This document shows positions 7,481 through 14,849 of a stretch of DNA of 14,912 nucleotides, piece after piece. The number at the start of each line of letters is the position of its first letter. The stretch's first letter is position 1. The stretch spans positions 1-14,912 of the forward strand of contig JBMYQA010000136.1 of NCBI GenBank assembly GCA_049600855.1. The letters are read 5' to 3'. The DNA is from JBMYQA01 sp049600855. Its GTDB lineage: Bacteria > Bacteroidota > Bacteroidia > Cytophagales > Flammeovirgaceae. The translations under genes and the position numbers were made by a program. The notes below the pieces were generated by a model. It was given only the letters and a program-made list of their open reading frames with translations. It was not told where the DNA came from and did not search any database.

Positions 7481-8209
7481 TTATAGCACAAGACTATCTA
7501 CTTTTTCTGCGATATTCCCTGCATCAACCGCTTTTGTTAATGCGCTTCCAATAATGGCAAAATCGGCAATTTTCAATACTTCTTCCACCTGTGCTTTTTC
7601 CGATATACCAAACCCTAAGCCTACTTTAGCTTTACTATTTGCCTTAATGTGGCTAATGAGTTCTTGAATTTTAGGATTGATGCTAAAACCACTTCCTGTG
7701 ATTTTATAATCGGCCATGATGTAAATGTAATCGGAGTTTAAGGCTAATATTTGTTTTAGGCGTTCTCCAGAAGTATTGGCAGAAATAACGGGAATCATTT
7801 GCACATCAGCATGCTGATGGATGGGTTGGGCAATCGGGCTATCAAATGGCAAATCGGGAATGATTACGTAAGGAATTTTTAGCGCAGCTAGCTCATCGCA
7901 AAACTTTTCGATGCCAAAGGTGAATAATTTATTCACATAGGTCATGGTCATGATGATTTGCTGTGGGTAATCGGCTCGAATTTCCTTCAAAAACTGCAAA
8001 GAATCCGCCATTGTCGTACCCCGCTCTACCGCTTTTCGATTCGCATCAGTGAGCACTGTACCGTCAGCCGTTGGGTGAGAAAAAGGAATTTGTAATTCTA
8101 AGATTTCCATTCCTTTCTGAATATATAAATCGGCAATTTTTCGACTTTCTGCTAAACTTGGATAGCCAATTACCATATGAGCCATAATAGGCGTTAATGT
8201 CTCAGTCAT
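7481..8209 (-). CDS. trpA: Tryptophan synthase alpha subunit, divergent
   Basis: Cleaves indole-3-glycerol phosphate to indole and glyceraldehyde 3-phosphate and passes indole to TrpB. From the chosen ATG the protein has 242 residues, a little short because the usual N-terminal helix is reduced. The barrel keeps the catalytic pair: Glu38 in ELQIPFSHP (Glu49 of Salmonella) and Asp49 in ADG (Asp60). The phosphate site is kept in GFGIS and GSA. Unusual features are FSHP for FSDP (His45 at Asp56) and a rewritten loop 6, ADYKITG instead of SRAGVTG (Asp167 for Arg179, Lys169 for Gly181). A longer frame to 8227 starts with TTG, so the ATG at 8207-8209 is preferred. It is the last gene of its operon, 55 bases after the secreted-protein gene. 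Confidence 0.85.
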   Translation of the reverse strand: MTETLTPIMAHMVIGYPSLAESRKIADLYIQKGMEILELQIPFSHPTADGTVLTDANRKAVERGTTMADSLQFLKEIRADYPQQIIMTMTYVNKLFTFGIEKFCDELAALKIPYVIIPDLPFDSPIAQPIHQHADVQMIPVISANTSGERLKQILALNSDYIYIMADYKITGSGFSINPKIQELISHIKANSKAKVGLGFGISEKAQVEEVLKIADFAIIGSALTKAVDAGNIAEKVDSLVL

Positions 8210-8264
8210 TTTTTCTGTATTTATCAACTCAAACGAAAAGCTAGTTTTAGGTTAAGGAAAGCAG

Positions 8265-8693
8265 CTACACTAAGGCCATCAATTGTTCTAATAGTTTAGT
8301 CAAAAAATCAGGCTCATCTGCATCGTCTTTTTCCGACCAATACACCTCATATTTTCTACCTTCTTTCCTTAACTCAATGTGTTTATAATCCTCATCCGCT
8401 TCTAGCACTGCATCGCGATTTAATGGAGGGTGTAAGTCCAAAAAATCTTTACTTTCAGCTAAGCTAAACAGCTCAGCAATGAGTGCTTTATTTTTCACTT
8501 TGTGGATTTTTTGATAGGAATTGTCTTCTAAATGTAAAGAATATAACATCCCATTTTCAAAAATGGCAAAATACTCATCACCTCCATCATGCCATACAAT
8601 GTGTTTCCCTTTGGGAATCATCTCATTTTCCCCATATAGAGGAAGACTCATTACAGTGATTAGAATAATTGCTAAAGTTAAATTCTTTTTCAT
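8265..8693 (-). CDS. Small secreted protein of unknown function
   Basis: I do not recognise the family. The 142-residue product begins MKKNLTLAIILITVMSLPLYG, a clear Sec signal peptide with probable cleavage near residue 21, before ENEM. No lipobox cysteine is present and the whole protein lacks Cys. The mature part, about 120 residues, is acidic, with short alternating strands (HIVWHDGGDEYFAIFENGMLYSL, split here: HIVWHDGG then EYFAIFENG) and a helical C terminus (FLTKLLEQLM). A longer frame to 8723 has an ATG but would place ten residues before the signal peptide, so the inner ATG at 8691-8693 is preferred. The gene lies between trpB (90-base gap) and trpA (55-base gap) on the same strand. 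A link to tryptophan synthesis is not evident, and it may be a passenger insertion. Confidence 0.7.
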   Translation of the reverse strand: MKKNLTLAIILITVMSLPLYGENEMIPKGKHIVWHDGGDEYFAIFENGMLYSLHLEDNSYQKIHKVKNKALIAELFSLAESKDFLDLHPPLNRDAVLEADEDYKHIELRKEGRKYEVYWSEKDDADEPDFLTKLLEQLMALV

Positions 8694-8783
8694 GCTAATT
8701 GGGTTTAATGTTGACTGTATCATGCTTATTATTACCGCTACACTCCAGTCATCTTAACTCAGCAATTATAGCCTATTTCCGCC

Positions 8784-10055
8784 TTATTCGGCTTCTTTTC
8801 TCACTTCATCAAGCTGTGATTGTAAGAATTTAGCAAAACTATCAGGTTGAATATTGCGCATGGTAATGAAAAGATCTTTTTCTCCCCTTCCAGAACCATT
8901 TACTACAATTACCTGTTCAGGGCTCATACTTTTGGCTTGCTCAATAGCGTATGACAGCGAGTGTGCAGACTCTAGTGCAAGTATAATGCCTTCGTGCTGT
9001 GCTAAAAGTTTAATTGCTTCTAAAGTCTGTACATCGTCAGCACTTGTAAACTCTACCCGATTTTTTTCTGACAAATACGCCAATATTGGACTAACGCCAC
9101 AATAGTCTAACCCAGCAGATACAGAGTGTGTAGAAGAAATATTTCCATCATTATCTTGCAAGAAGAACGAATAATATCCCTCAAAAACTCCTTTTTCGCC
9201 ATTACTGACTTTGGCCGCATGCTCTCCTGGTTTTGTTCCTCTTCCTCCAGCTTCTACGCCAACTAAGCGCACGTCTTTATCATCCAGAAAATCAAAAAAC
9301 ATCCCCATGGCATTGCTTCCTCCACCCACACAAGCCGTACAAATGTCGGGTAATCGCCCAATTTGCTCAATAGATTGGCGTTTGATTTCTTCGCCCACCA
9401 CTTTTTGGAAGTATGTGTTCATAACAGGATAAGGATGTGGCCCCACTGCTGAACCTAATAAGTAGTAAGAATCCTCAGGGTTCGTGATTAAATCTTTAAA
9501 TGCTGCAATTACAGCATCGTTTAAGGTTTGCTCGCCATCATACACGGGCACCACTTTGGCTCCTTGTAATTCCATCCAATAGACATTAGGTCGTTGCCGA
9601 TCATAGTCTTTTTTACCCATGTACACGATACATTCAATTTGGTATCGCGCACAAACGGCAGCCGTAGCGTAGCCGTGCTGTCCTGCTCCTGTTTCAGCAA
9701 TAATTCGAGTTTTACCTAAACGCTTTGCCAGCAATACCTGCCCAATACAGTGATTAATTTTGTGCGCTCCCGTATGATTTAACCCTTCGTTTTTCAAATA
9801 AATCTGCGCACCTCCAACCGATTGGCTCAAATTCTTTAAATGTACTAAAGGCGTTGGGCGGCCACATAATTCAGCATGAGCATGATGAAGTTCCGCTAAA
9901 AAACGTTCATCCGCTTTATACTTTTCAAACGCTTCTGCAATTTCTTCCATATTTGGTCGAATCACCTCTGGTACAAAACACCCACCAAATTCGCCAAAAT
10001 ACCCTTTAGAGTCTAATATATATTCCCGCAACGATGTTTCAACAGCAGTTTCCAT
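8784..10055 (-). CDS. trpB: Tryptophan synthase beta subunit, divergent
   Basis: PLP enzyme that condenses indole with L-serine to give L-tryptophan. The 423-residue protein has the full TrpB layout: YFGEFGG (19-25), GRPTPL (65-70), PLP lysine Lys99 in HTGAHKIN, catalytic Glu121 in AETGAGQHG, GGGSN phosphate loop (244-248), Asp317 in SAGLDY and Ser388 in NGSGRG. Departures from common TrpB are LKNEGL for LKREDL (87-92), TLND for TLKD (Asn179 at Salmonella Lys167), Ile190 at Ser178, GIILALES for GIIPALES and SGRGEKD for SGRGDKD. The stretch from GVFEGYYSFFLQ to THSVSAGLDY recalls chlamydial TrpB more than the usual Bacteroidetes form (from memory). It is the first gene of the trpB, secreted protein, trpA group. 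Other trp genes are absent. Confidence 0.92.
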   Translation of the reverse strand: METAVETSLREYILDSKGYFGEFGGCFVPEVIRPNMEEIAEAFEKYKADERFLAELHHAHAELCGRPTPLVHLKNLSQSVGGAQIYLKNEGLNHTGAHKINHCIGQVLLAKRLGKTRIIAETGAGQHGYATAAVCARYQIECIVYMGKKDYDRQRPNVYWMELQGAKVVPVYDGEQTLNDAVIAAFKDLITNPEDSYYLLGSAVGPHPYPVMNTYFQKVVGEEIKRQSIEQIGRLPDICTACVGGGSNAMGMFFDFLDDKDVRLVGVEAGGRGTKPGEHAAKVSNGEKGVFEGYYSFFLQDNDGNISSTHSVSAGLDYCGVSPILAYLSEKNRVEFTSADDVQTLEAIKLLAQHEGIILALESAHSLSYAIEQAKSMSPEQVIVVNGSGRGEKDLFITMRNIQPDSFAKFLQSQLDEVRKEAE

Positions 10056-10117
10056 AGTTCCAATTTTTCATATAACAATTCACCAGAAAGTTTTCTCTAA
10101 CTAGCTCTGCATTAAAA

Positions 10118-10125
10118 CAAAACTA
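10118..10125 (-). promoter_or_regulatory. Candidate -7 box of the trpB promoter
   Basis: On the minus strand the sequence TAGTTTTG fits the Bacteroidota TAnnTTTG box exactly, and would start transcription about 55 bases before the trpB ATG. A matching TTG about 19 to 21 bases upstream is missing, so the call is tentative. Confidence 0.4.
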
Positions 10126-10199
10126 AATCTTTGTGCATTCATTTTGTTTGTCTAATGCCAACAAAAATAGGAAAGGGAGTAGATTTTCAGCAACAAAAG

Positions 10200-10236
10200 C
10201 CATTTTGTTTTGTAAAAATGGAAACGAAATTCGTTT
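10200..10236. repeat. Two small inverted repeats between the exonuclease gene and trpB
   Basis: CCATTTT and AAAATGG (10200-10206, 10215-10221) form a 7-base stem with an 8-base loop. Directly beside it, AAACGAA-A-TTCGTTT (10222-10236) is a 15-base near-palindrome. They lie just past the exonuclease stop and 145 to 181 bases upstream of trpB. They could be a weak terminator or an operator. The stems are A+T-rich and no good T run follows, so neither role is established. Confidence 0.3.
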
Positions 10237-10260
10237 GCATGATGCGCTTGGGGTTAAATT

Positions 10261-10983
10261 TTAATCTACCCAAACAATGTGTTCATCTTGCAATTCGGGC
10301 AAGGATTTCATTCTAAGGTATACTCTTGCCGTGACGATGACATCTTGCAAGCAATACTTGACAATGCGAGCCAAATCTTGATCACGATGATAAACCGTAT
10401 TCACTTGACTGCCATCCAAGTCTGATTTACTCGATTCAATATTAAACAAAGCGGCTAGTAATTCTAAAGAAGTGTAGTGTCGGTATTCCCCAAACTTCCA
10501 CATATGAAGGGTATCTAAGTGTTTAATTTCCCAAGATTTCGCACCTAAAATGTTTAAGGTTTTAGGCAGCGAAATGCCGTTAATCAGCATTCTACGACAT
10601 AAAAAAGGGTAATCAAACTCTAAGCCATTATGAGCAACTAGCTTCAGGCGTTTTTTCCCTTCGAGCATGGCCTTAAACTCCTCTAAAACGGCTGTTTCAT
10701 CGTTGTGGGTAATGGCCTTTACTTTGAATGAGAGGGCATCATCTTCGCCCTTAAAAAAATAGCCCACGCCTATGGTAATCACTTTGGCAAACTCTGCTAA
10801 AATTGGCGCCCATTCAAAATACGACTCGGCCGCTGTAGCTTCTTTGTCAAATCGTTTTCCCTTTTTATCCCAAAGTGGCTTTAGTCTATCAGGTAACTCT
10901 TCGTAATCTGCAACCACAGAAGCAGTCTCAATATCAATAAATAACAGGTTTTTTAGGGAATCAAAAGGGCTCAAAATGCTCAA
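10261..10983 (-). CDS. DEDDy 3'-5' exonuclease (PolB-exonuclease-like)
   Basis: Predicted 3'-5' exonuclease of the RNase H-like fold, in the group related to the proofreading domain of family B DNA polymerases (PF10108-like). It is cytoplasmic and probably acts in DNA or RNA maintenance. The 240-residue protein shows all DEDDy motifs: Exo I LLFIDIET with Asp17 and Glu19, Exo II VAHNGLEFDYPFL with Asp124, and Exo III YCLQD with Tyr210 and Asp214. The start is TTG at 10981-10983. An in-frame stop lies two codons upstream, and no ATG occurs before the middle of the domain, so TTG (or the second TTG three codons later) must be used. It stands alone, 205 bases from trpB. Its substrate is unknown. 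Confidence 0.85.
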   Translation of the reverse strand: MSILSPFDSLKNLLFIDIETASVVADYEELPDRLKPLWDKKGKRFDKEATAAESYFEWAPILAEFAKVITIGVGYFFKGEDDALSFKVKAITHNDETAVLEEFKAMLEGKKRLKLVAHNGLEFDYPFLCRRMLINGISLPKTLNILGAKSWEIKHLDTLHMWKFGEYRHYTSLELLAALFNIESSKSDLDGSQVNTVYHRDQDLARIVKYCLQDVIVTARVYLRMKSLPELQDEHIVWVD

Positions 10984-11165
10984 CGTTTAGTAAATGACTG
11001 GTAACTAATGTACATGAATTCTTGCTGTTTGCAAAACATCGCGTGTATGCAACATCAAAGCATCAACTATTATGATCAAAAACAAAAAAGGTAAACATGC
11101 CATCTACAAAAAGTTTCTGCGTCCTATGCTCCTCATTTGCTAGCCACCTCAGCGCTTCTTTTGCC

Positions 11166-11378
11166 TTATTCTTTCTCTTTTTGCTTTTCCAATAACTTTT
11201 TCAGCACCCTATTGTAAAAAAGTTTTCGGCCCACTTGCGAAACAAAAAACACATAAATAGTCCCTACAACCACACTTGTTGCAATGGTAAAAGGGAGATT
11301 ATAGTTCGTAAAGAGATAAAGCACTAAAAAAGTAGCACCACCAATAATGGTAAATGAAATGAGATTTCGTATGTTCAT
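11166..11378 (-). CDS. Small two-helix membrane protein
   Basis: A 70-residue protein of unknown function. Two hydrophobic segments (about 7-25 and 30-48) are joined by a short loop, and the tail is strongly charged (LEKQKEKE), probably cytoplasmic. It begins two bases after the stop of the endonuclease-like gene (TAA-TT-ATG), so the two are almost certainly translated together. No catalytic motif or lipobox is visible. It might anchor or accompany the upstream protein at the membrane, but that is a guess from gene order. Confidence 0.65.
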   Translation of the reverse strand: MNIRNLISFTIIGGATFLVLYLFTNYNLPFTIATSVVVGTIYVFFVSQVGRKLFYNRVLKKLLEKQKEKE

Positions 11379-11380
11379 AA

Positions 11381-12451
11381 TTAATATCCTTTAGCCAGCA
11401 AGCCCAAATAATCTTCACTAAAATCAATCTTCAACTCTACCCACATGGGTAAATGATCGGAGATTTGAAAAGTTTTCCAAACTTTGTAGTAACGTTTTTT
11501 CTGAAACTCTTTTCTTGGTCGATCTGGCTTAATGTAATCGCGAATTTCAGCATTCATTTTGTTGTAGTAGGTATCAAATTCTTTATCGGTAAACACCGTA
11601 TTGAAAAATTCGAATACGCCTGCATTTTTCTCACTGTCGCCCAATCGCAACTCATTTAATTGAGTTTTAAAAGCGATTTGATCGTAATACTTGGTTCGAC
11701 CAATATTACTGGGTTTTCGAATTTGCTCTGGCACTTCAAAACCTTGATCTAGTAAGGCTTTCATGGTTTCGTGCTTGGGAGATACGATATTAAAATCGCC
11801 CAACAAAATGTAGTTCTCTTGTTCCTTTTCTGCTCGATCACCCAAAAAACTCGAAAGGCTACGAATTTCTTCAATTCTTCGCGTTAATTTTTCTCCGTGA
11901 TCTGATCCATAGTAAATGTGAACCGTACACAAGTTAAATTTAAACCATCCACAACGGAAAGCCACCATAAAAGGAGTTCGTGCAAATTGTTTTTTATCTT
12001 GAATAAGTTTGCTTTGAGGCAACACAATTTCCCCTGCTACGCGTTCAAATGTAACTTTGTTAGAGTCGTAAATAAAAGCCATCCGTTCAGAATTGCCCGA
12101 TCTGCCCGCAGTAGCATCTGTTACGATGTATTCCCAACTCTTTCCCAATATCTTCATCAAACGTTTCAAAGGTTCTATATCGGCATTCACTTCCTGCACA
12201 GCGATGAGGTCAAAGCGGGTAATGATTTCAGCAATGTAAAAATAGCTTTCTTGCAACCTTGGCCCATGCCCAAACTTATTACTGTCGAAATCTCTTAGAT
12301 TCCACGTAGCCAATAACAAGGTTCTATCCACCGTACGTACAGGGATTTCTTGATCTAGCGCTTTTCGCAGTTCCAACAACTTTTCTGCCGTTCGTTGTCG
12401 ATCAATGGCATTAAACCGTTTTCTACTTCTGAGGTATGAATAATTGGGCAT
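11381..12451 (-). CDS. Endonuclease/exonuclease/phosphatase-fold protein
   Basis: Metal-dependent phosphodiesterase of the DNase I-like fold. The 356-residue protein has no signal peptide and so should be cytoplasmic. Catalytic landmarks are in order: Asn51 in ATWNLRD, metal-binding Glu87 in AVQEV, His178 in TVHIY, Asp219 and Asn221 in LLGDFN, and Asp332-His333 in ISDHLP. A basic N-terminal extension of about 40 residues precedes the fold. A charged segment with FDTYYNKMN and PDRPRKEFQKKR (about 291-320) sits before the last motif. Members cut DNA, RNA, phospholipid or inositol phosphates, and the substrate cannot be told here. It is coupled to the small membrane protein downstream. A promoter-like pair lies 50 to 80 bases upstream. 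Confidence 0.84.
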   Translation of the reverse strand: MPNYSYLRSRKRFNAIDRQRTAEKLLELRKALDQEIPVRTVDRTLLLATWNLRDFDSNKFGHGPRLQESYFYIAEIITRFDLIAVQEVNADIEPLKRLMKILGKSWEYIVTDATAGRSGNSERMAFIYDSNKVTFERVAGEIVLPQSKLIQDKKQFARTPFMVAFRCGWFKFNLCTVHIYYGSDHGEKLTRRIEEIRSLSSFLGDRAEKEQENYILLGDFNIVSPKHETMKALLDQGFEVPEQIRKPSNIGRTKYYDQIAFKTQLNELRLGDSEKNAGVFEFFNTVFTDKEFDTYYNKMNAEIRDYIKPDRPRKEFQKKRYYKVWKTFQISDHLPMWVELKIDFSEDYLGLLAKGY

Positions 12452-12479
12452 GTTCGTCTTGATTTAGCACGTGCCTAAG

Positions 12480-12491
12480 CTAAGCGCTTAG
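12480..12491. repeat. 12-base perfect palindrome CTAAGCGCTTAG
   Basis: It lies 28 bases before the endonuclease-like start, close to the predicted transcription start, so it could be an operator or form a small hairpin in the mRNA leader. A second palindrome, GCACGTGC, sits at 12467-12474 between it and the gene. Confidence 0.4.
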
Positions 12492-12500
12492 AACTCGTTT

Positions 12501-12531
12501 CAAATTAATGGAGCATCCCGAAATAAGCCAA
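12501..12531 (-). promoter_or_regulatory. Candidate promoter of the endonuclease-like gene
   Basis: On the minus strand a TTG (12529-12531) is followed after 20 bases by TTAATTTG (12501-12508), one mismatch from TAnnTTTG. The spacing fits the Bacteroidota sigma factor consensus. Transcription would start near 12495, leaving a leader of about 45 bases that contains two palindromes. Confidence 0.45.
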
Positions 12532-12695
12532 GTTATTTCCAAGGAATTTGCCACCCTTGTAATTCTTCCTGAAAAAACAGGCAAACTTCTCTAACTTGCT
12601 TCCGCTAATCACAAACCTGTATGCTGTTGAAATCATTCAGCGCTGCTCGAACATCCTATGAAATACTCAACAAATCGAAATTAAAACATTCAACA

Positions 12696-14849
12696 ATGAA
12701 AAAGCTTAATTACTTTGCACTTTTTCTGCTGACGATCAGCATCATAAGTTGCAACACCGAAAAGAAAGAACCGTTTATGGATATTGCTTTTGACGCATAC
12801 CCAAACACTCAGAAAGTAGATCAAACCGATGATTATTTTGGCACCCAAGTGGCTGATCCTTATCGCTGGTTAGAAGACGATAATGCAGACGATACCAAAA
12901 GTTGGGTAAAGGCTCAAAATAAAGTCACTTTTGATTATTTGAACAAAATTCCATTCCGCAATCAGATCAAATCTCGTTTAGAGAAACTATGGAATTATGA
13001 AAAGTACAGCGCTCCATTTAAACGTGGAGGAAAGTATTATTTCTATAAAAATGATGGTTTGCAAAACCAATACGTTTTATACACACAGGAATCTTTAGAT
13101 TCAGAACCTAGCGTTTTTCTCGATCCAAACACCTTCTCCGAAGATGGCACGGTTTCTTTAGCTGGTTTTACAGTTTCTAAAGATGGTAAATATGCGGCCT
13201 ATCAAATTCAACGATCGGGTTCAGATTGGCGAGAGATTCATGTGATGGAAATTGATGGCATGAAAAAACTAGCAGATACCATCAGTTGGGTCAAGTTCTC
13301 TGGTATTTCTTGGTATCAAGATGGTTTTTACTACAGTCGTTACGATGAACCCAAAGAAGGAGATGCGTTAAAGGGTGCCAATCAATTTCAAAAAGTGTAT
13401 TATCACAAGGTCGGTACTACACAGGCTGAAGATCAACTGGTTTATCAAGATACAGAACATGCACAGCGTGGGTTCAGTGTGGCAACCTCAGAAGATGAGC
13501 GCTTCTTGATGTTGTATGGTTGGGAAAGTACCAGTGGCAATACCTTGATGATTAAGGATTTAACGAACCCGAAGAGCGATTTTATAACCATCATTGATGA
13601 TTTTGATAATGATCATGGCATCATTGGTAATGACGGCGATCAATTATACATTATAACTACATTAAATGCCCCTAACCAACGTTTAGTCACTGTTTCGGCA
13701 AGCAATCCTGATCCAAGTAATTGGAAAGATGTATTGCCTGAAACCGAAAATGTATTGCAAGGAGTCAATATGGTTGGAGGGAAGCTTATTGCAGATTACA
13801 TGGTGGATGCCCGCAGCCAAGTGGAACAATACGACATGACTGGCAAATTAGAGCGTGAAATCAAGTTACCCACCATTGGCTCAGCCAGTGGGTTTGATGG
13901 CGAAAAAGAAGATAAAGAGGTGTTTTATACCTTCACCTCATTCACCTTCCCTTCCACCATTTACCGCTATAACATCGAATCTGGAGAATCTACCCTTTTC
14001 CGTCAATCTAAAGTGGATTTCGATCCAAATGATTACGAAACCAAGCAAGTAAAGTATAAGAGCAAGGATGGTACAGAAGTGCCTATGTTCATTACACACA
14101 AAAAAGGCTTGGAGATGAATGGTAAAAACCCAACTTATTTGTACAGTTATGGTGGGTTTAATGTTAGCCTGAATCCAGGTTTTAGCGTCACACGATTGCT
14201 ATTTATGGAAATGGGTGGCGTATTTGCCATGCCAAATATTCGCGGTGGAGGAGAGTATGGAGAAAAATGGCATGAAGCGGGTACCAAAATGCAAAAGCAA
14301 AATGTGTTTGACGACTTTATCGCCGCTGCGGAATACTTACACCAAGAAAAATATACCTCACCTGAGTTTACCGCCATTGCTGGCGGCTCAAACGGAGGCT
14401 TATTAGTTGGAGCCACCATGACGCAACGCCCCGACATCTGTAAAGTGGCCTTACCTGCTGTTGGTGTATTAGATATGCTTCGTTATCAACACTTTACCAT
14501 TGGCAGAGCTTGGGCAACGGATTATGGTACGTCAGAAGATTCAAAAGAAATGTTCGATTACCTCTACAGCTATTCTCCCGTTCATAATGTAAAGAAAGGA
14601 ACGGCTTACCCAGCTACTTTAGTCACCACAGCAGATCACGACGACCGCGTAGTACCTGCGCATTCCTTCAAGTTTATTTCGGCATTGCAGGAAAATCACG
14701 ATGGCCCTAATCCTGTTATGATTCGTATTGAAGAAAAAGCGGGACATGGTGCGGGTGTGCCTACTTCTAAACGCATTCAGGCTACAGCCGATGTATATGC
14801 ATTTGTTTTCCAAAATTTTGGCATCAACCCTTTTGATACGAAGGATTAA
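12696..14849 (+). CDS. Prolyl oligopeptidase (S9A), predicted lipoprotein
   Basis: Serine peptidase that cleaves short peptides after proline, probably in the periplasm or at the outer membrane. From the chosen ATG the protein has 717 residues. A lipoprotein signal, MKKLNYFALFLLTISIISC, places the lipid-bearing Cys at 19. The N-terminal beta-propeller domain begins at DPYRWLED, which is typical for S9A. The alpha/beta-hydrolase domain has Ser565 in GGSNGG, Asp649 in TADHDDRVVP, His684 in AGHGAG and Trp606 in GRAWATDYG, which matches the proline-pocket Trp595 of porcine enzyme with the same 41-residue spacing from the serine. A longer ATG frame starts at 12621 but would bury the signal peptide. 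The gene is divergent from the endonuclease-like operon and stands alone. Confidence 0.93.
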   Translation: MKKLNYFALFLLTISIISCNTEKKEPFMDIAFDAYPNTQKVDQTDDYFGTQVADPYRWLEDDNADDTKSWVKAQNKVTFDYLNKIPFRNQIKSRLEKLWNYEKYSAPFKRGGKYYFYKNDGLQNQYVLYTQESLDSEPSVFLDPNTFSEDGTVSLAGFTVSKDGKYAAYQIQRSGSDWREIHVMEIDGMKKLADTISWVKFSGISWYQDGFYYSRYDEPKEGDALKGANQFQKVYYHKVGTTQAEDQLVYQDTEHAQRGFSVATSEDERFLMLYGWESTSGNTLMIKDLTNPKSDFITIIDDFDNDHGIIGNDGDQLYIITTLNAPNQRLVTVSASNPDPSNWKDVLPETENVLQGVNMVGGKLIADYMVDARSQVEQYDMTGKLEREIKLPTIGSASGFDGEKEDKEVFYTFTSFTFPSTIYRYNIESGESTLFRQSKVDFDPNDYETKQVKYKSKDGTEVPMFITHKKGLEMNGKNPTYLYSYGGFNVSLNPGFSVTRLLFMEMGGVFAMPNIRGGGEYGEKWHEAGTKMQKQNVFDDFIAAAEYLHQEKYTSPEFTAIAGGSNGGLLVGATMTQRPDICKVALPAVGVLDMLRYQHFTIGRAWATDYGTSEDSKEMFDYLYSYSPVHNVKKGTAYPATLVTTADHDDRVVPAHSFKFISALQENHDGPNPVMIRIEEKAGHGAGVPTSKRIQATADVYAFVFQNFGINPFDTKD

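Noticed and set aside
10131..10316. 61-residue plus-strand frame between trpB and the exonuclease gene
   Set aside because: It overlaps the exonuclease 3' end, has no family resemblance, and its first part covers the trpB promoter region.
11041..11165. 23-codon plus-strand frame starting at the ATG of tatgatcaaa
   Set aside because: It is very short, has no conserved feature and no promoter, and is best taken as chance in non-coding DNA. I see nothing else in 10984-11165.
11918..12298. 126-residue plus-strand frame opposite the endonuclease-like gene
   Set aside because: It is fully antisense to a gene with clear catalytic motifs, is rich in Ser, His and Lys with no recognisable domain, and looks like a shadow of the coding strand.
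14147..14437. 96-residue minus-strand frame inside the prolyl oligopeptidase gene
   Set aside because: It is antisense to the conserved hydrolase domain. Its proline-rich translation reflects the complementary strand of Gly-rich codons.
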